From assembly GCA_033182465.1 (NCBI GenBank), contig CP137319.1, positions 2,666,001 through 2,730,000 on the forward strand: a DNA stretch of 64,000 bases, in the 5' to 3' direction. Both the position numbers and the translations under genes were made by a program. Shown in pieces: positions 41,547 through 52,153 of the stretch. Origin of the DNA: Sanghuangporus weigelae (Eukaryota > Basidiomycota > Agaricomycetes > Hymenochaetales > Hymenochaetaceae). Below the pieces are notes generated by a model that ran no database searches, was not told where the DNA came from, and saw only the letters and a program-made list of their open reading frames with translations. The stretch's first letter is position 1. The number at the start of each line of letters is the position of its first letter.

Positions 41547-42490
41547 TATGCAGAACAAGACTGCACTATGATTCAATCTAGCTCATAGATAAACATAGTT
41601 GCTTACATATATAAACCACATTCACCTATAGTTGCGGTAATAGCATAGAATGTAAATCAGTTATCCCTCCCGATCAATCAGAAAACAAACCACACACCAA
41701 CCATATCCACAGTGTTCATAGAAGGCGCAGCAGTTGGTCACACCGATTGACATAACCTCTCCATAAAGCCTGTCGTAGACCGTGGCATCACCTCCACCCT
41801 CTGGCAGAGGAACATGCCGAAGTCGGGATTTGAGCAACGAAAACGCCAGCTCAATTGGGTTGAAGTCAGGAGAGTATGCCGGCAAGAACTCAAGCTTTAT
41901 GCCCCTAAACAGACACGGCACGATGAATAGCCTGCACGATGACCCAGCAGGAAGACCGTCTCACCTAGATTCAATGAGTTGGCGTGCCTTATCGACTTGT
42001 GAATAGAGCAATTGTCCATGATAACGACCGAGTTCCTCGCCGGCCAGGCTGCATGCTGTCCAGGAGAGTATCGATGAATGCTGCAAAGGAGTCCACATTG
42101 AACGAGCCTTCCACGATAACGTATTCAAGCATCTCATCCAGAGAGATGGTGGGAAGAACCGAATACCTATGTGAATTGAGTTCCGGCTCGTGTAATTTAA
42201 TGAATGTAACGCAGCGCACCTTTTTCCCCTAGCAAAGAACTGTTTCCGAGTAGCATGATGGCCACGCAAGGCCCACGCCTTGTTTTGTAAGAAGGTTCGA
42301 CGGTCACAGGCACTCTCATTGACAAATACGAGTTGCTCAGGGGTGTATTGCGAGCCTATCTTGAGGCGGTATTCTATTTGCGCAGTTTCGCTTTGTTCTT
42401 GCACTTTCTTCGTGATCTGGACTTGGTCAGATAGATATGAACATCTTTGCATGCCAAAGAAGGCCGCACCTTCTTCATTGTGAAGCCCGC
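41547..42490 (-). repeat. Right arm of the inverted repeat
   Basis: Reverse copy of 36322-37265. It starts within the last codons of gene X (AEQDCTMIQSSS on the plus strand) and ends abruptly in transposase exon 2 at 42490, where unrelated sequence begins. Confidence 0.85.
41661..42490 (-). pseudogene. DDE transposase, truncated copy B
   Basis: Second copy of the transposase, lacking the N-terminal helix-turn-helix exon. The first catalytic Asp is Asn here (FVNESACDRR), a GAT to AAT change that turns a CpG into CpA. It shares copy A's one-base frame shift before the second catalytic Asp motif. It cannot make an active enzyme. Confidence 0.8.
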
Positions 42491-43638
42491 TGTAGCGCAC
42501 ACCGCTATTCTGGGCGTCAGCGGTCGAGTATTGTACATACTTTACCAGTGTCCAACACACTGGTGTATCAGCTGCCCGAGTGACTCCAACAGTCACAAAG
42601 GGTGTATACAACTCGATTCAATCCTTCCGAGCACTCCGCCATACCTTAGGACACGCTGTAGCGCACTGGCCCCTCCTGTGCCAGTACACTCATACTATGG
42701 CTCCCCCTATACTGCAGATACCATATCCCAGCACCGCTGACACCTCAGAGTGTGAGGGCACACTCCTATTGCACTCGGGACATCATTTGAGCACGTATTC
42801 ATTGATTCCAGCACACGTACTGTACTGCGGCGCCCTCCTATGACCCAAATCAATCCGCCAATGGCTCCCTGACACTCAGACAGGTCCGCCGACAGCTCCT
42901 ACCCAGCACCAGGCACTATAGGACACATCCCTCAGTGACTACGTGCCGCCGATCTTATGATTTACCATACGTACAGCCGTGCGGCGACTCTGGATGCCTC
43001 CGAGTCGGCCCCCCTTGGCGCCGATCAATGCGGCGGACACTCAGACATCCTCAGGTACCCTCGCCGACGCCTCCTACAGCTTACCAAGCAGTCCCCCATT
43101 GTCTAGGGAGCTATATATTGTCATATGTGCTTACATGCCTCATTACGATGTATCTGCCACCAGTCCGGCAGTCCCCCACAGCACTGCCGCTCCAGCCACT
43201 CATATTAGTCACTAGGGATCGCCCACACTCTGTATTGAGTGCCGCCGATGCATCGGACACCTCAGGGACATCGGCTGATGCGCCCTTTGTCTCATATACG
43301 CGATATCAGCCTCCGATCATCGGTTCCGAGGTTTCCCGACTTCCCCCTGACGCGGCGGCCCCCATTAGACCATGTATGGAAGGTAGGCATGTGGTACATC
43401 GGCGTGCCAAGCCACCGACTCGCGCCGCCAAGCCCAACTCCGCCGGCGCCCGTGTTATTGCAGATACTCAATATTTCATGTGATTGGATGCCCCCCTCAC
43501 GTTGCCGCTCTCAGATTTCACCTGGGCGCTCCGGCAGCGGCCCTTGGCGACCCAGATGACTCAGGAGATGTTGTCAGACAGTAGGATGTGTCGGCGACAG
43601 CAGTAGAGTATATATAGAGCTTATACTAGCTTGTAGAA
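42491..43638. other. GC-rich region without supported genes
   Basis: Sequence rich in GCCGCC, CTCAGACA and related words. Translations give Ser/Ala/Thr/Pro-rich frames with no domain. Two diverged copies of a segment containing ACACTCAGACATCCTCAGG-like words lie near 43030 and 43255. A TATATATAG motif at about 43609 looks like a promoter. It may be a decayed LTR or a composite of transposon ends. Confidence 0.35.
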
Positions 43639-43746
43639 GCAAGGATTCCAAGCCTAGTAAGGATTCCAAGCCTAGAAAAGGATTCCAAGCCTAGCAAGGA
43701 TTCCAAGCCTAGAAAAGGATTCCAAGCCTAGCAAGGATTCCAAGAG
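43639..43746 (+). repeat. Minisatellite, unit AAGGATTCCAAGCCTAG
   Basis: Six copies of AAGGATTCCAAGCCTAG separated by one to three bases (T, AA, C, AA, C), the last one truncated at CCAAGAGC. The alternating C and AA spacers show that a two-unit block was duplicated. Confidence 0.9.
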
Positions 43747-43920
43747 CATGTACCAGACCGAGCGCCAGAGTTCGAGATATCCCTCACTCTGAGTCTCCCC
43801 TCATGTACTGAGCCTCTCCCTTGACTATATACTATCCTTGACATCTCCTCTTGTTTGACTCCACATTCTACTTGCCTTCGCCGCCTCCGGTACGCCTCTG
43901 CCGCTCTGACGTTCAGTGAT

Positions 43921-44290
43921 CCGGCGCCCCTCTATTCGACGTCGGCGACCCTTCGGCGACCCAGGCTTCCTATCAGACTCCTCTGCGGCACCCTTTCCAG
44001 CCTTTCACTCCATTTTATCCCATATATTGATCTTATACGGTCTTTTCCTTTCATCTATCGCGTTTACGCTACTTCGGCGGATTCCTGCGGCCTCCCCCTC
44101 AGTCCGGCACCCCTCTATTCGACGTCGGCGGCCATCCGACGACCCAGGCATCCTATCAGACGACCCAGCGGCGCCTTCTCCAGCCACTCACTCCATTTTA
44201 TCCTTTATATTCATCTTATACACTTCATACCTTCCTGTGGCCGAGTTTATACCACGTCGGCAGCCTCTTGTGATCCCCCCTTTTGAGCGG
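43921..44290 (+). repeat. Tandem duplication of about 183 bp
   Basis: CCGGCGCCCCTCTATTCGAC at 43921 recurs as CCGGCACCCCTCTATTCGAC at 44104, and the similarity runs through most of each unit. Both units stay open in one frame (43855-44286), but composition and context look noncoding. Confidence 0.75.
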
Positions 44291-44970
44291 CGGCCCTGTT
44301 ATCCTATTCCCTTTATCCAGCGGCATCCTTAGACCCATCCATTACGTCTCCGACGGTTCCTGGCACCTGCCGGGTAGTAGGTCTTTGAGAGTCTGATAGC
44401 GTCGGCATCCCATTTTTGGAGGTTCCTTCATACATTCAGCACCCTTAGTAGGACGGACATCTGTAGCACCTTCAGATACGACACCGCCGATCGACAACGC
44501 TCAAGACTTCATACATATCTTGGCTCACCCCATTTCACCTTCCATTGCACATATGTCACATTCCGAGACCCCAAAGAGCCACTAATACTGTGCGATAGGT
44601 GCCACGCCATATTTTGTTGTCCATACTTTGTCACACTACCACTCGCCGACCTCCGCCTCAGTCATCCGAGTGGATATCGGCACTCCAAAGCCTGGATCCA
44701 GACTCCTGAATGGACCCTAGGCCTTCTCATCAGTGTTTCACACCGCCAGGGACTGTTCCGACCTGTTTCGAGGTACCCAACAGTTGCATACCTTCATCCT
44801 AGACGTTCCATGAGGTGTGCTCCATTGTTCGGACTTTGCCGAAGTGGCCTCCGAGGTTCGGACTTCCGATCAGAGTTCGCCGATTGGTACATCCATTCAA
44901 TCTCTCTGTCCGGTTTGTTCACCGACTTGGTTGCGCGGTTTGGAGGACCCTTCCTGGACAGTTTTCATGT

Positions 44971-45125
44971 TGTTTCACAGTTCCTTGCAGTCCGTCTGAC
45001 CTTTATCGTGTCAGTTTTACACTCCTTGGTATGATTTCATCCTGTTTCACAGTTTCCTGTAGTCCACTAGACTTCTGTCTTGTCGGTTTCACGCTCCTTG
45101 TTGTGGTTTTATTATGTTTCACCTC
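44971..45125 (+). repeat. 72-bp tandem repeat, two units and a start
   Basis: TGTTTCACAGTTCCTTGCAG at 44971, TGTTTCACAGTTTCCTGTAG at 45043 and TGTTTCACCTC at 45115 mark a 72-base period. About 60 bases further on, CTATAAAACCC (45193) looks like a TATA box, so the array may be an upstream repeat in an LTR-type promoter. Confidence 0.75.
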
Positions 45126-45779
45126 ACGTCTTGTCACGATCCTACCCCAGTCCCAGATCAGTCATTTTGTACATGTTTTGGACCCCCATAGTCTATAAAA
45201 CCCACCCAGATGTTGTAGTTTTCAGATAGCGAATACCAGAGATCTGTTCAGCGCATGCATCTTCTGTTCCGACGCCTCTCAGACTGTCCTGACCGACTCT
45301 GTCATTCATAGAAAGCCGTAGTACCCGCCTTGGGTGTCTCGTCTTCCTTGTCTAGACTAGTCCGGACATCCCGGGGGTGACTCGGATACTCTCAGCTTGT
45401 CTTCTTTCTTCATCGACTCATCTCCGAGGTGATCAAGTCACCGAAGTATTCACTCGGTTCACTGCAGCACGTCCAGATTGGTCTCCCTAGATGACCATTG
45501 AGTATCACATCTTGCCTACGTGTATTTGCTCCCCCTTTTCTTCCCTTTTTAGATAGTTCACACCGACCGTTCCGGCCGGAGGTATTCCAACTATCCTCAG
45601 TTCCCACAGAGTAGGCCGGAGTCTCGGTCTATCTCAGGGGAGTCTTCCAGATCACCCTTCTTTGTTTGGTTTCCCCGATTCGTTCTCGCTCGCTCCCTAT
45701 AGGATCGAACGCCCTAGCCTGCTAGGATCGCACCTACAGACCTAGTCCGATTGTCCACCCACCCTATCAATCATACAGT

Positions 45780-46115
45780 GTGCTTGAGGTCGAGCTACCC
45801 TTCAAGCAGCTGGAAGCCACGTGGACCACGATCAAGAAGGCTCGTACAGGAGACGTTGACTCACAGGAAGTTTTCGATTCCAGTAAAGCTTTGCAGGAGA
45901 CCGAGAAAGTCAAAACTCTTGAAACAAACAAAGATGAAGTTGATGGAGCCTCGTCCAACACGGAGAAGGAAATCGATAATTTCATCGAAGCGCAGACACA
46001 TTACGGAATGAATATGACAAATCTGGACTACCTTATTCTGTTACAATCGATGGAGTCAGTGACGGATCAGGAGCCGAAGATGACGGACTCAAAGGCGAAG
46101 GGGAAGGCGATGTGA
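45780..46115 (+). CDS. Acidic coiled-coil open frame, possible element remnant
   Basis: A 111-codon frame, possibly open further upstream, encoding a charged helical peptide (KQLEATWTTIKKARTGD, then SNTEKEIDNFIEAQTHY). It ends in a purine-rich stretch right at the start of an LTR-like block. It could be the end of an internal frame of an LTR element or an unrelated small gene. No family is recognised. Confidence 0.35.
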   Translation: MLEVELPFKQLEATWTTIKKARTGDVDSQEVFDSSKALQETEKVKTLETNKDEVDGASSNTEKEIDNFIEAQTHYGMNMTNLDYLILLQSMESVTDQEPKMTDSKAKGKAM

Positions 46116-47733
46116 GCTGGGCGAGGGACCATCCAGCCTTGCCTCACTCCCACTGTGGGAGGCCGAAAGTACTATGGACCGGACAATCGCTTGCCCTCCA
46201 CGGACGGAATTATGCCCTCTTCACCTCTTCTTTGTCTAGTTTGGCAGTGAAGAGTAAGACTAAAGCTTGGGAGCGTACGAAGTCGTTACGACCAGTTCCG
46301 CGGTATTCCGACTGGTTTTGCCCGGTTCCGACTGGTTTCGCTGGAGCGAGGGGACTTAGCAAGAACGCCATAGTCTAAATGGCACGTGCACCGTTCCGTG
46401 ATCGGCCATCATATAAGACACGGCGGAAGAATCACGCGACGATCCTACACGCGTCAATCACAAGTCTCCGGATCCCGGATCCGTACTCCTGACAAAGAGA
46501 TTTGACCCTGCAGCATTGTCCACAGTCCCTCTCCCATTCAAAATGTCGCAGATTTGCTCTGTAAGGCTAGCCGAGGTCTTTCCAAGTCTTTTCCCCAAGT
46601 TCCGACTCGTTCCGCTCAAAGACACCCGGTTCCGAAGGCTTCGCTTATGATCTCACCTTTCTATATGCGTCCCATTTATTTCTTTATGCTCTCGTTCCAA
46701 CCATGCTTAGTATTGTTTCTTTCTGTTTTATGTGTCCCTTAACCATTCATATGCGCCCCTCTCCATGGTGGTTAAGTGATATGTGTTCCCCTTTTTCTTA
46801 TGGCTTATGTTTTCTGACCGATGGGAGGCTCAGTTTGGACGCTTAGTATAAATTTAGCACGACTCTCATAGTGGAGGGAGGAGAGTTCTCACACCGTCTC
46901 TAGTCCCTGAGCTTCGAGTTCTTCTTGTTCGTAGAAAACTCTCTCATCTCTAAAGCATAATATACGATATTTCGTGTTCTGTACAGTCGATCGGTGACCT
47001 CTCTTCGCAGCAGAGCCGTTCATATGTTCGTATAGTTCGCCTGGTTTGTATAAAGGACCCATCCTGTCTCTGTCATCCGGATCGAAACTTCATTGCGTGT
47101 TCCGATCGGTTTCGCTGGTTTCGCTCGTAACCCAGTTACTTAGCGTGCCGCGTGCTTTCGGTCTCGTAACACCTTCCCCTCTCCACTGTTGTCGGAAAAG
47201 GACACCATATTATCCCTTTCCATCACCGTAAAGTCCCTCCGTCTCTTGTATCACGTTAAGGTCGCTCAGTTACCGTCCCCGTCCTTCATATCGCGTTTCG
47301 AATCGTTACGCCGCGTTCCGACACTTTAGACTCCGAGTGAGATCGGCTGCCGTCACTTCCCAGTGAGTTAGCACGGTCAATTAGTCACGTTCGAGTTGGT
47401 GGTTCGACTAGCGTAGCCTTAGTTAGATTAGTTCTCGTGCCTTGTGTAAGTCGGCTTTAGTCCAGAGCTCGCAGTTGAGCCGGAGAGTCGATTTAGCCTT
47501 TGCACCGCCACCATCAATCTCGGGAGAAGCCCATCCTCGGAATCCTTCCTCGAGCGCTTCCCACGCGTTCCTCAGCCCTCATACAACCCTTCTCTCGTAT
47601 ATTCCATTATCCCTTCATTTCCACTTGCCTTTGGTCTAGGTGTATCTCTCTGCTAACTACTCAAAGGTATTCTGTGGCAGCCCCTCGAACTTTATATTCC
47701 CTGTCCGGTATCGGAATGCACAGGGGAGTTTCA
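46111..47733 (+). repeat. LTR-like block, family A, second copy
   Basis: Begins TGTGAGCTGG after a purine-rich tract (AAAGGCGAAGGGGAAGGCGA, a possible polypurine primer) and ends GGAGTTTCA. A TATA-like GTATAAATTTAG lies at about 46847. The last 560 bases match 1-1879 without its insertion. The right boundary is supported by the copy at 1879; the left boundary is a guess. The partner LTR is not in the window. Confidence 0.5.
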
Positions 47734-49303
47734 GCGGTCGTTACTCAAAAGGATCTCATTTTGTGTTTATTTATTTCAACTCGGTCTTCTTACTTCTTAC
47801 ACGGGCACGTTGATCCCTTTTGCGGCTGTTTGAGTATACCAAGAGCACGCTGCGGTAGGTCACCACACAGTGGCTCCATTTGCCTTGCCTTGTAACGCAT
47901 GTACAGCAGGAATTGCTGTGTCATGCTCTTCTTGTTCCCTCCCTATCTGAATAAGTATTCTGTTCTTCTATATGTCATTCTACCTCTGTATTCCCGTGTA
48001 TTTTGGCCATCATATGCAGTTTCAGACCGTATTCTTTTAGTAGTGATGATTCGAGTTCCACCTGCTCTCGTTTGATCGAGAGTTTGCCTTCAGTCGTGAA
48101 TTGCTTCTTGTACTTAATATGATCTGTACATGCGAGCTGTGTACTGAGCAATAACAACAAATTGTAGCTAACTGATCTGTCGTTGAGGCTCCTTAGCCTG
48201 CTTTGACTGCTTTGGCTCAAGATGCAAAGAAGAATATGAAGATGTTGACAGACCTGGCTCCAAAGGCTGCTGCATTTTCTCTTCAGAGCTTCGACTGGAT
48301 GGGATAGGTAGTGAAGGGCAAGTACTGACCTGTTGGTAATCGAAACAATGAGTGCTAGTGCCCTGCAAGGAGGCTGAGGAGAGGGGTTCTGCAAGTGGGC
48401 ATGAATGGCTGTTGCCTTACTCTACCATTGAAGTGCCTATCAATATGCCACAAGAACTTGTACACAGATACCTTCTGCACTTGCATGAATTATGCCACCT
48501 GAATTATATTTTTACATGGAGTATTTCATGAGTGGTGATTTTTCAATGGCCTGAGGGATGGTTGTGAGGGATGGGTTGACAAGGTTGTCTGTTTTGTTCT
48601 GTCATGTACACACTATATTTCTCATACATTCTTACACCGTTGGAAGCGCATTTTCAAGCACTTTTTTTACATAGCCATATCATATTTTTACATGCAGTAT
48701 TGACTGAGAAATAGAGCACTCAATTCATTTTTGTTGTTCAAGGGCACAACATGTGTCAAAAAATCACGTGATTTAGGCTTTTCTCATTACTTTTGCAAAC
48801 GGCTGTAATGAAGTCACTGCGGCGAAAGTGCATCACGAAAAACTCAATGAACTGATGTCCTCATGGCGATTTGCCTTCAATGTAAACAGCAAATACTTAT
48901 TCTCCTCTTTTTTTTGTGGAGCACTGACTTCTGCGATGTATATGCTAGCATATGAAATGGACAAGCAAAAACAAAGCCAAAAAGGCTGAAGGTATACAAT
49001 TTATTTCTAATTTTACCTTTGCGCTTCATGCCAAGTAGTAAGAAACACTGTTTGTAGATGACACTGCTTCAATATTGATGCTTCTTCGGCAGGATCTGCA
49101 GAAATCGGAAGGCAACTACTCTTTCCCAAAGGAAGGTGAGGAGGCAAAGTATGTCGCCTTTTGTTCTCTCTCTAACCTTGTCTGTGCTTAGATCTGTATA
49201 GGGAGCTGAAACTAGAAGTTCTATTCAATGGCTCTCCCAATTCTTTTGGTCTCAGGTGTACGAATTGAGAAGCGGGTGCTTTTGGAAGCATCGATAAATG
49301 TCT
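47734..49303. other. Region without supported genes
   Basis: AT-rich, no convincing gene. AATCACGTGATT-like words occur at about 48763 and 49333. The stretch ending TTTTGCAAACGGCTGTAA at about 48812 resembles the terminus of the palindromic element at 49304-50398, so a relative may end there; its other end was not found. Confidence 0.35.
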
Positions 49304-50398
49304 CTTACAGCTAGTTGCAAAATTGTTGGCAATCACGTGATTTCACCACTTTTCTCGCCATGAGAGCATCAAAACACAGATAAAATCATATCTCACCCAA
49401 ATCTCAACGGTTTCACATCATCTAAGTTGCTAAATTCATTTTTTCGAAAGGGCTTTCGTTTAGGAAAAATGATCGAGAAAATAGAGCAAAAAAGGACCCC
49501 AAATTGGCGAAAATATCGTTTTTTGCCTCTTCCTTGCATGTGCATTTTTTTCTGTGATCCCTGCTGGTCCAGCACCTCCTCAAAGCTATCCAGAATGATA
49601 ATATGATTATAAAATGAATTTACAGACTGAGTTTGAGTTGAATTGTGTACCAGAATGTGCTGCTTTGAGCCATGCCTGAATTACTCAAAACTCATCATTT
49701 CCCCCTAGCCTCCCAGGCTCCAGGAAAAATTCTTACAGGCCAGATTCATGCATGTAAATTCATTTTAGGTGTAATAGACTAGGTTTGTGCACTAGCTAGG
49801 GCCTCAGCATCCACTACTGGTGAGCTGGGGAGATGCTGTCTAGAATAGTGCATACAACTAGAAACACTTGTTCAGCCCAGCTCACCAGTGGATGCTGAGG
49901 CCCTAGCTAGTGCACAAACCTAGTCTATTACACCTAAAATGAATTTACATGCATGAATCTGGCCTGTAAGAATTTTTCCTGGAGCCTGGGAGGCTAGGGG
50001 GAAATGATGAGTTTTGAGTAATTCAGGCATGCCTCAAAGCAGCACATTCTGGTACACAATTCAACTCAAACTCAGTCTGTAAATTCATTTTATAATCATA
50101 TTATCATTCTGGATAGCTTTGAGGAGGTGCTGGACCAGCAGGGATCACAGAAAAAAATGCACATGCAAGGAAGAGGCAAAAAACGATATTTTCGCCATTT
50201 TGGGGTCCTTTTTTGCTCTATTTTCTCGATCGTTTTTCCTAAACGAAAGCCCTTTCGAAAAGATGAATTTAGCAACTTAGATGATGTGAAACCGTTGAGA
50301 TTTGGGTGAGATATGATTTTATCTGTGTTTTGATGCTCTCATGGCGAGAAAAGTGGTGAAATCACGTGATTGCCAACAATTTTGCAACTAGCTGTAAG
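49304..50398. mobile_element. 1.1-kb nearly perfect palindromic transposon
   Basis: Arms of about 525 bases (49304-49829 and 49875-50398) are reverse complements with only a handful of differences, around a loop of about 45 bases. The ends are CTTACAGCTAGTTGCAAA and its complement. No transposase is encoded; the mirrored 60-codon frames are chance. No target duplication was found. It ends a few dozen bases before the kinase pseudogene and may have disrupted its 5' end. Such a structure would form a long hairpin RNA if transcribed through. Confidence 0.85.
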
Positions 50399-50439
50399 TG
50401 ACCCCAAAAGAGTCTGTCGCTTTATTCTTCTACTCCGCT

Positions 50440-51836
50440 ATTCATTTCGACTGATACGGAAATCAGTTCCCGGGGGTACCATGGCCTGTTTCCGAGGTCT
50501 GTCTGACCTTCAATTTTCCGTTTCTTGGGTTGATTTATCTTTATATCAGCTTGCAGTCAAAACAATCCGTGTTCCGACCTCGCTGTACAAACAGGAAGCA
50601 ACGAGGATACATTGCAAGGTATTTCTCAGCAGTGATAATGAATGTAGTCCAGCAACCGATGTTTGCATAGCGTGTCATACGGGAGCTTCGTGCATGGAGC
50701 AGAATGAAGAACGATCGAATCGTCCCCATCTTGGGTATATAGGAAGACAAGGAACCAGACACATTGCTCTGTGCAGTTTCACCCTGGATCTCGGGTGGTC
50801 AACTGGACCATTATTTGCTGATAACGCAGCCTCAGAGAATAGATGCCTTATGTCTAGTAAGCGCAAACACGAATTCTGATGCTCCTAATCTAGGTTATTT
50901 AACTTCTGGCAGATGCATGATATTGCAAGCGGTCTAGATTATAGTGCATTTTCCTAGTCAAGCTATTCTTCTACTATAGTGTGAGACAACTCTTTTTAGT
51001 GCACAATACGAATTCCGGCGTTGTGCATGGGGATCTAAAACCGGTGAGTGAATCAACTTGTGTGCTATCCTTCAATCTGATATAAGTATGAGGATAATAT
51101 ACTCGTGAGGGATGGAAGAGAATTCATAACAGATTTTGGACTATCTCATATTATGGATGACGTCAGTGGCTTCACGTCGCAAGTTCACGGCCATCCTATG
51201 TGGCTCGCCCCTGAAGCAGTTATGGCGACATGCCAATCAGACTCCGAAAATCAAAGCTTCAAGCCCACATTTGCACAAGACATGTACTCATTTGGATGTC
51301 TTTTCCTCTTTGTATGTATCAAGACATTGATTTAAGTGATTGACATACCCAAGCTAATTCTTCATATAACAATTTAGGTCGTTCACAGACAAATGCCCTT
51401 TGGTATGCTCGGGGACTCTCCAGAGAGCATTTATATATCACGCGAAAAGCGCATGCACGAAGCTCCAATTACCAAGAAGGACGGTTTGCGATTTGGGATA
51501 GACGACTACCAGCTTATGCTCGAGTGCTGGAGAATAGATCCCATGTTGCGCATCACGGCTAGACTTGCTCTTAAAAATGTTGGGAGTCTCTTAGATGCTG
51601 AGAGGTATGGAAACTCCAACCATGTCAAGGAGGTCCCGTTTCCTCGACAGATCACTCTAGCTTCCAAGAGGAGGGATGTTACTGAAGGTTCTAGTAGTTG
51701 TTTCCAAATCAGCAGCCACCAAACCTCCTACGTCGCTTCGAAAACCCGTCCGTCCTTATCGGAATGCCCAGAGCTCGCTTTTGGACTTGTAACATGGCGG
51801 AAACAGTGCTGGATTGAAGGTGGCAGAAATATATAA
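50440..51836 (+). pseudogene. Protein kinase, broken by one stop
   Basis: A spliced kinase can be followed from the Gly-rich loop (PGGTMACFRG, about 50475) through the ATP-binding Lys (LAVKTIRVP), the helix C region (RELRAWSRMKNDRIVPILG), catalytic loop HGDLKP, DFG in ITDFGLSHIM, and WLAPE, to the C-lobe (MLECWRIDPMLRITAR) and a Ser-rich tail. Five introns fit GT-AG. An in-frame TAG at 50740-50742 cuts the N-lobe, and no start codon with an upstream region is visible because the palindromic element lies just before it. The catalytic residues themselves are kept, so the loss looks recent. Confidence 0.75.
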
Positions 51837-52153
51837 CCTTCTACATCTGTCCGCGACTTCGTATCACGCACCTTCTTCGTAGACACTAGCGATCGTCATG
51901 TAATTTAATAGACTACTGCTATTACTGCCATATTCGTGCTGATGAGCGGAACAAGGTCAAAAGAATAAAATGTGAAAATATTCTCACGCTATTATTGATA
52001 ACGTGTCAGGTAGGTGGAGAGGATCGATCGTTCCCTTTGTCTTCATCCACGCTTGAGAGTGCTGCCCGCTGTGAGTGCGAAATTAGCCAACGACTTTCCA
52101 GGAAATTAATATGCCCTTGAACCTATTTGGGAAGCTTGGATACAACATGCCTT
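51837..52153. other. Short intergenic region
   Basis: About 300 bases between the kinase pseudogene and the pseudokinase gene. Nothing recognised. Confidence 0.4.

Noticed and set aside
43639-43746. Regular repeats resembling a CRISPR array
   Set aside because: Spacers are only one to three bases long and the genome is fungal; it is a minisatellite.
43855-44332. Ser/Pro/Leu-rich frames of about 140 codons with an internal repeat
   Set aside because: The openness comes from a DNA-level tandem duplication in GC-rich sequence; there is no start context or domain.
49393-50309. Two near-identical 60-codon frames (MLDQQGSQKK...)
   Set aside because: They are mirror copies in the arms of one palindrome, with no conserved domain.
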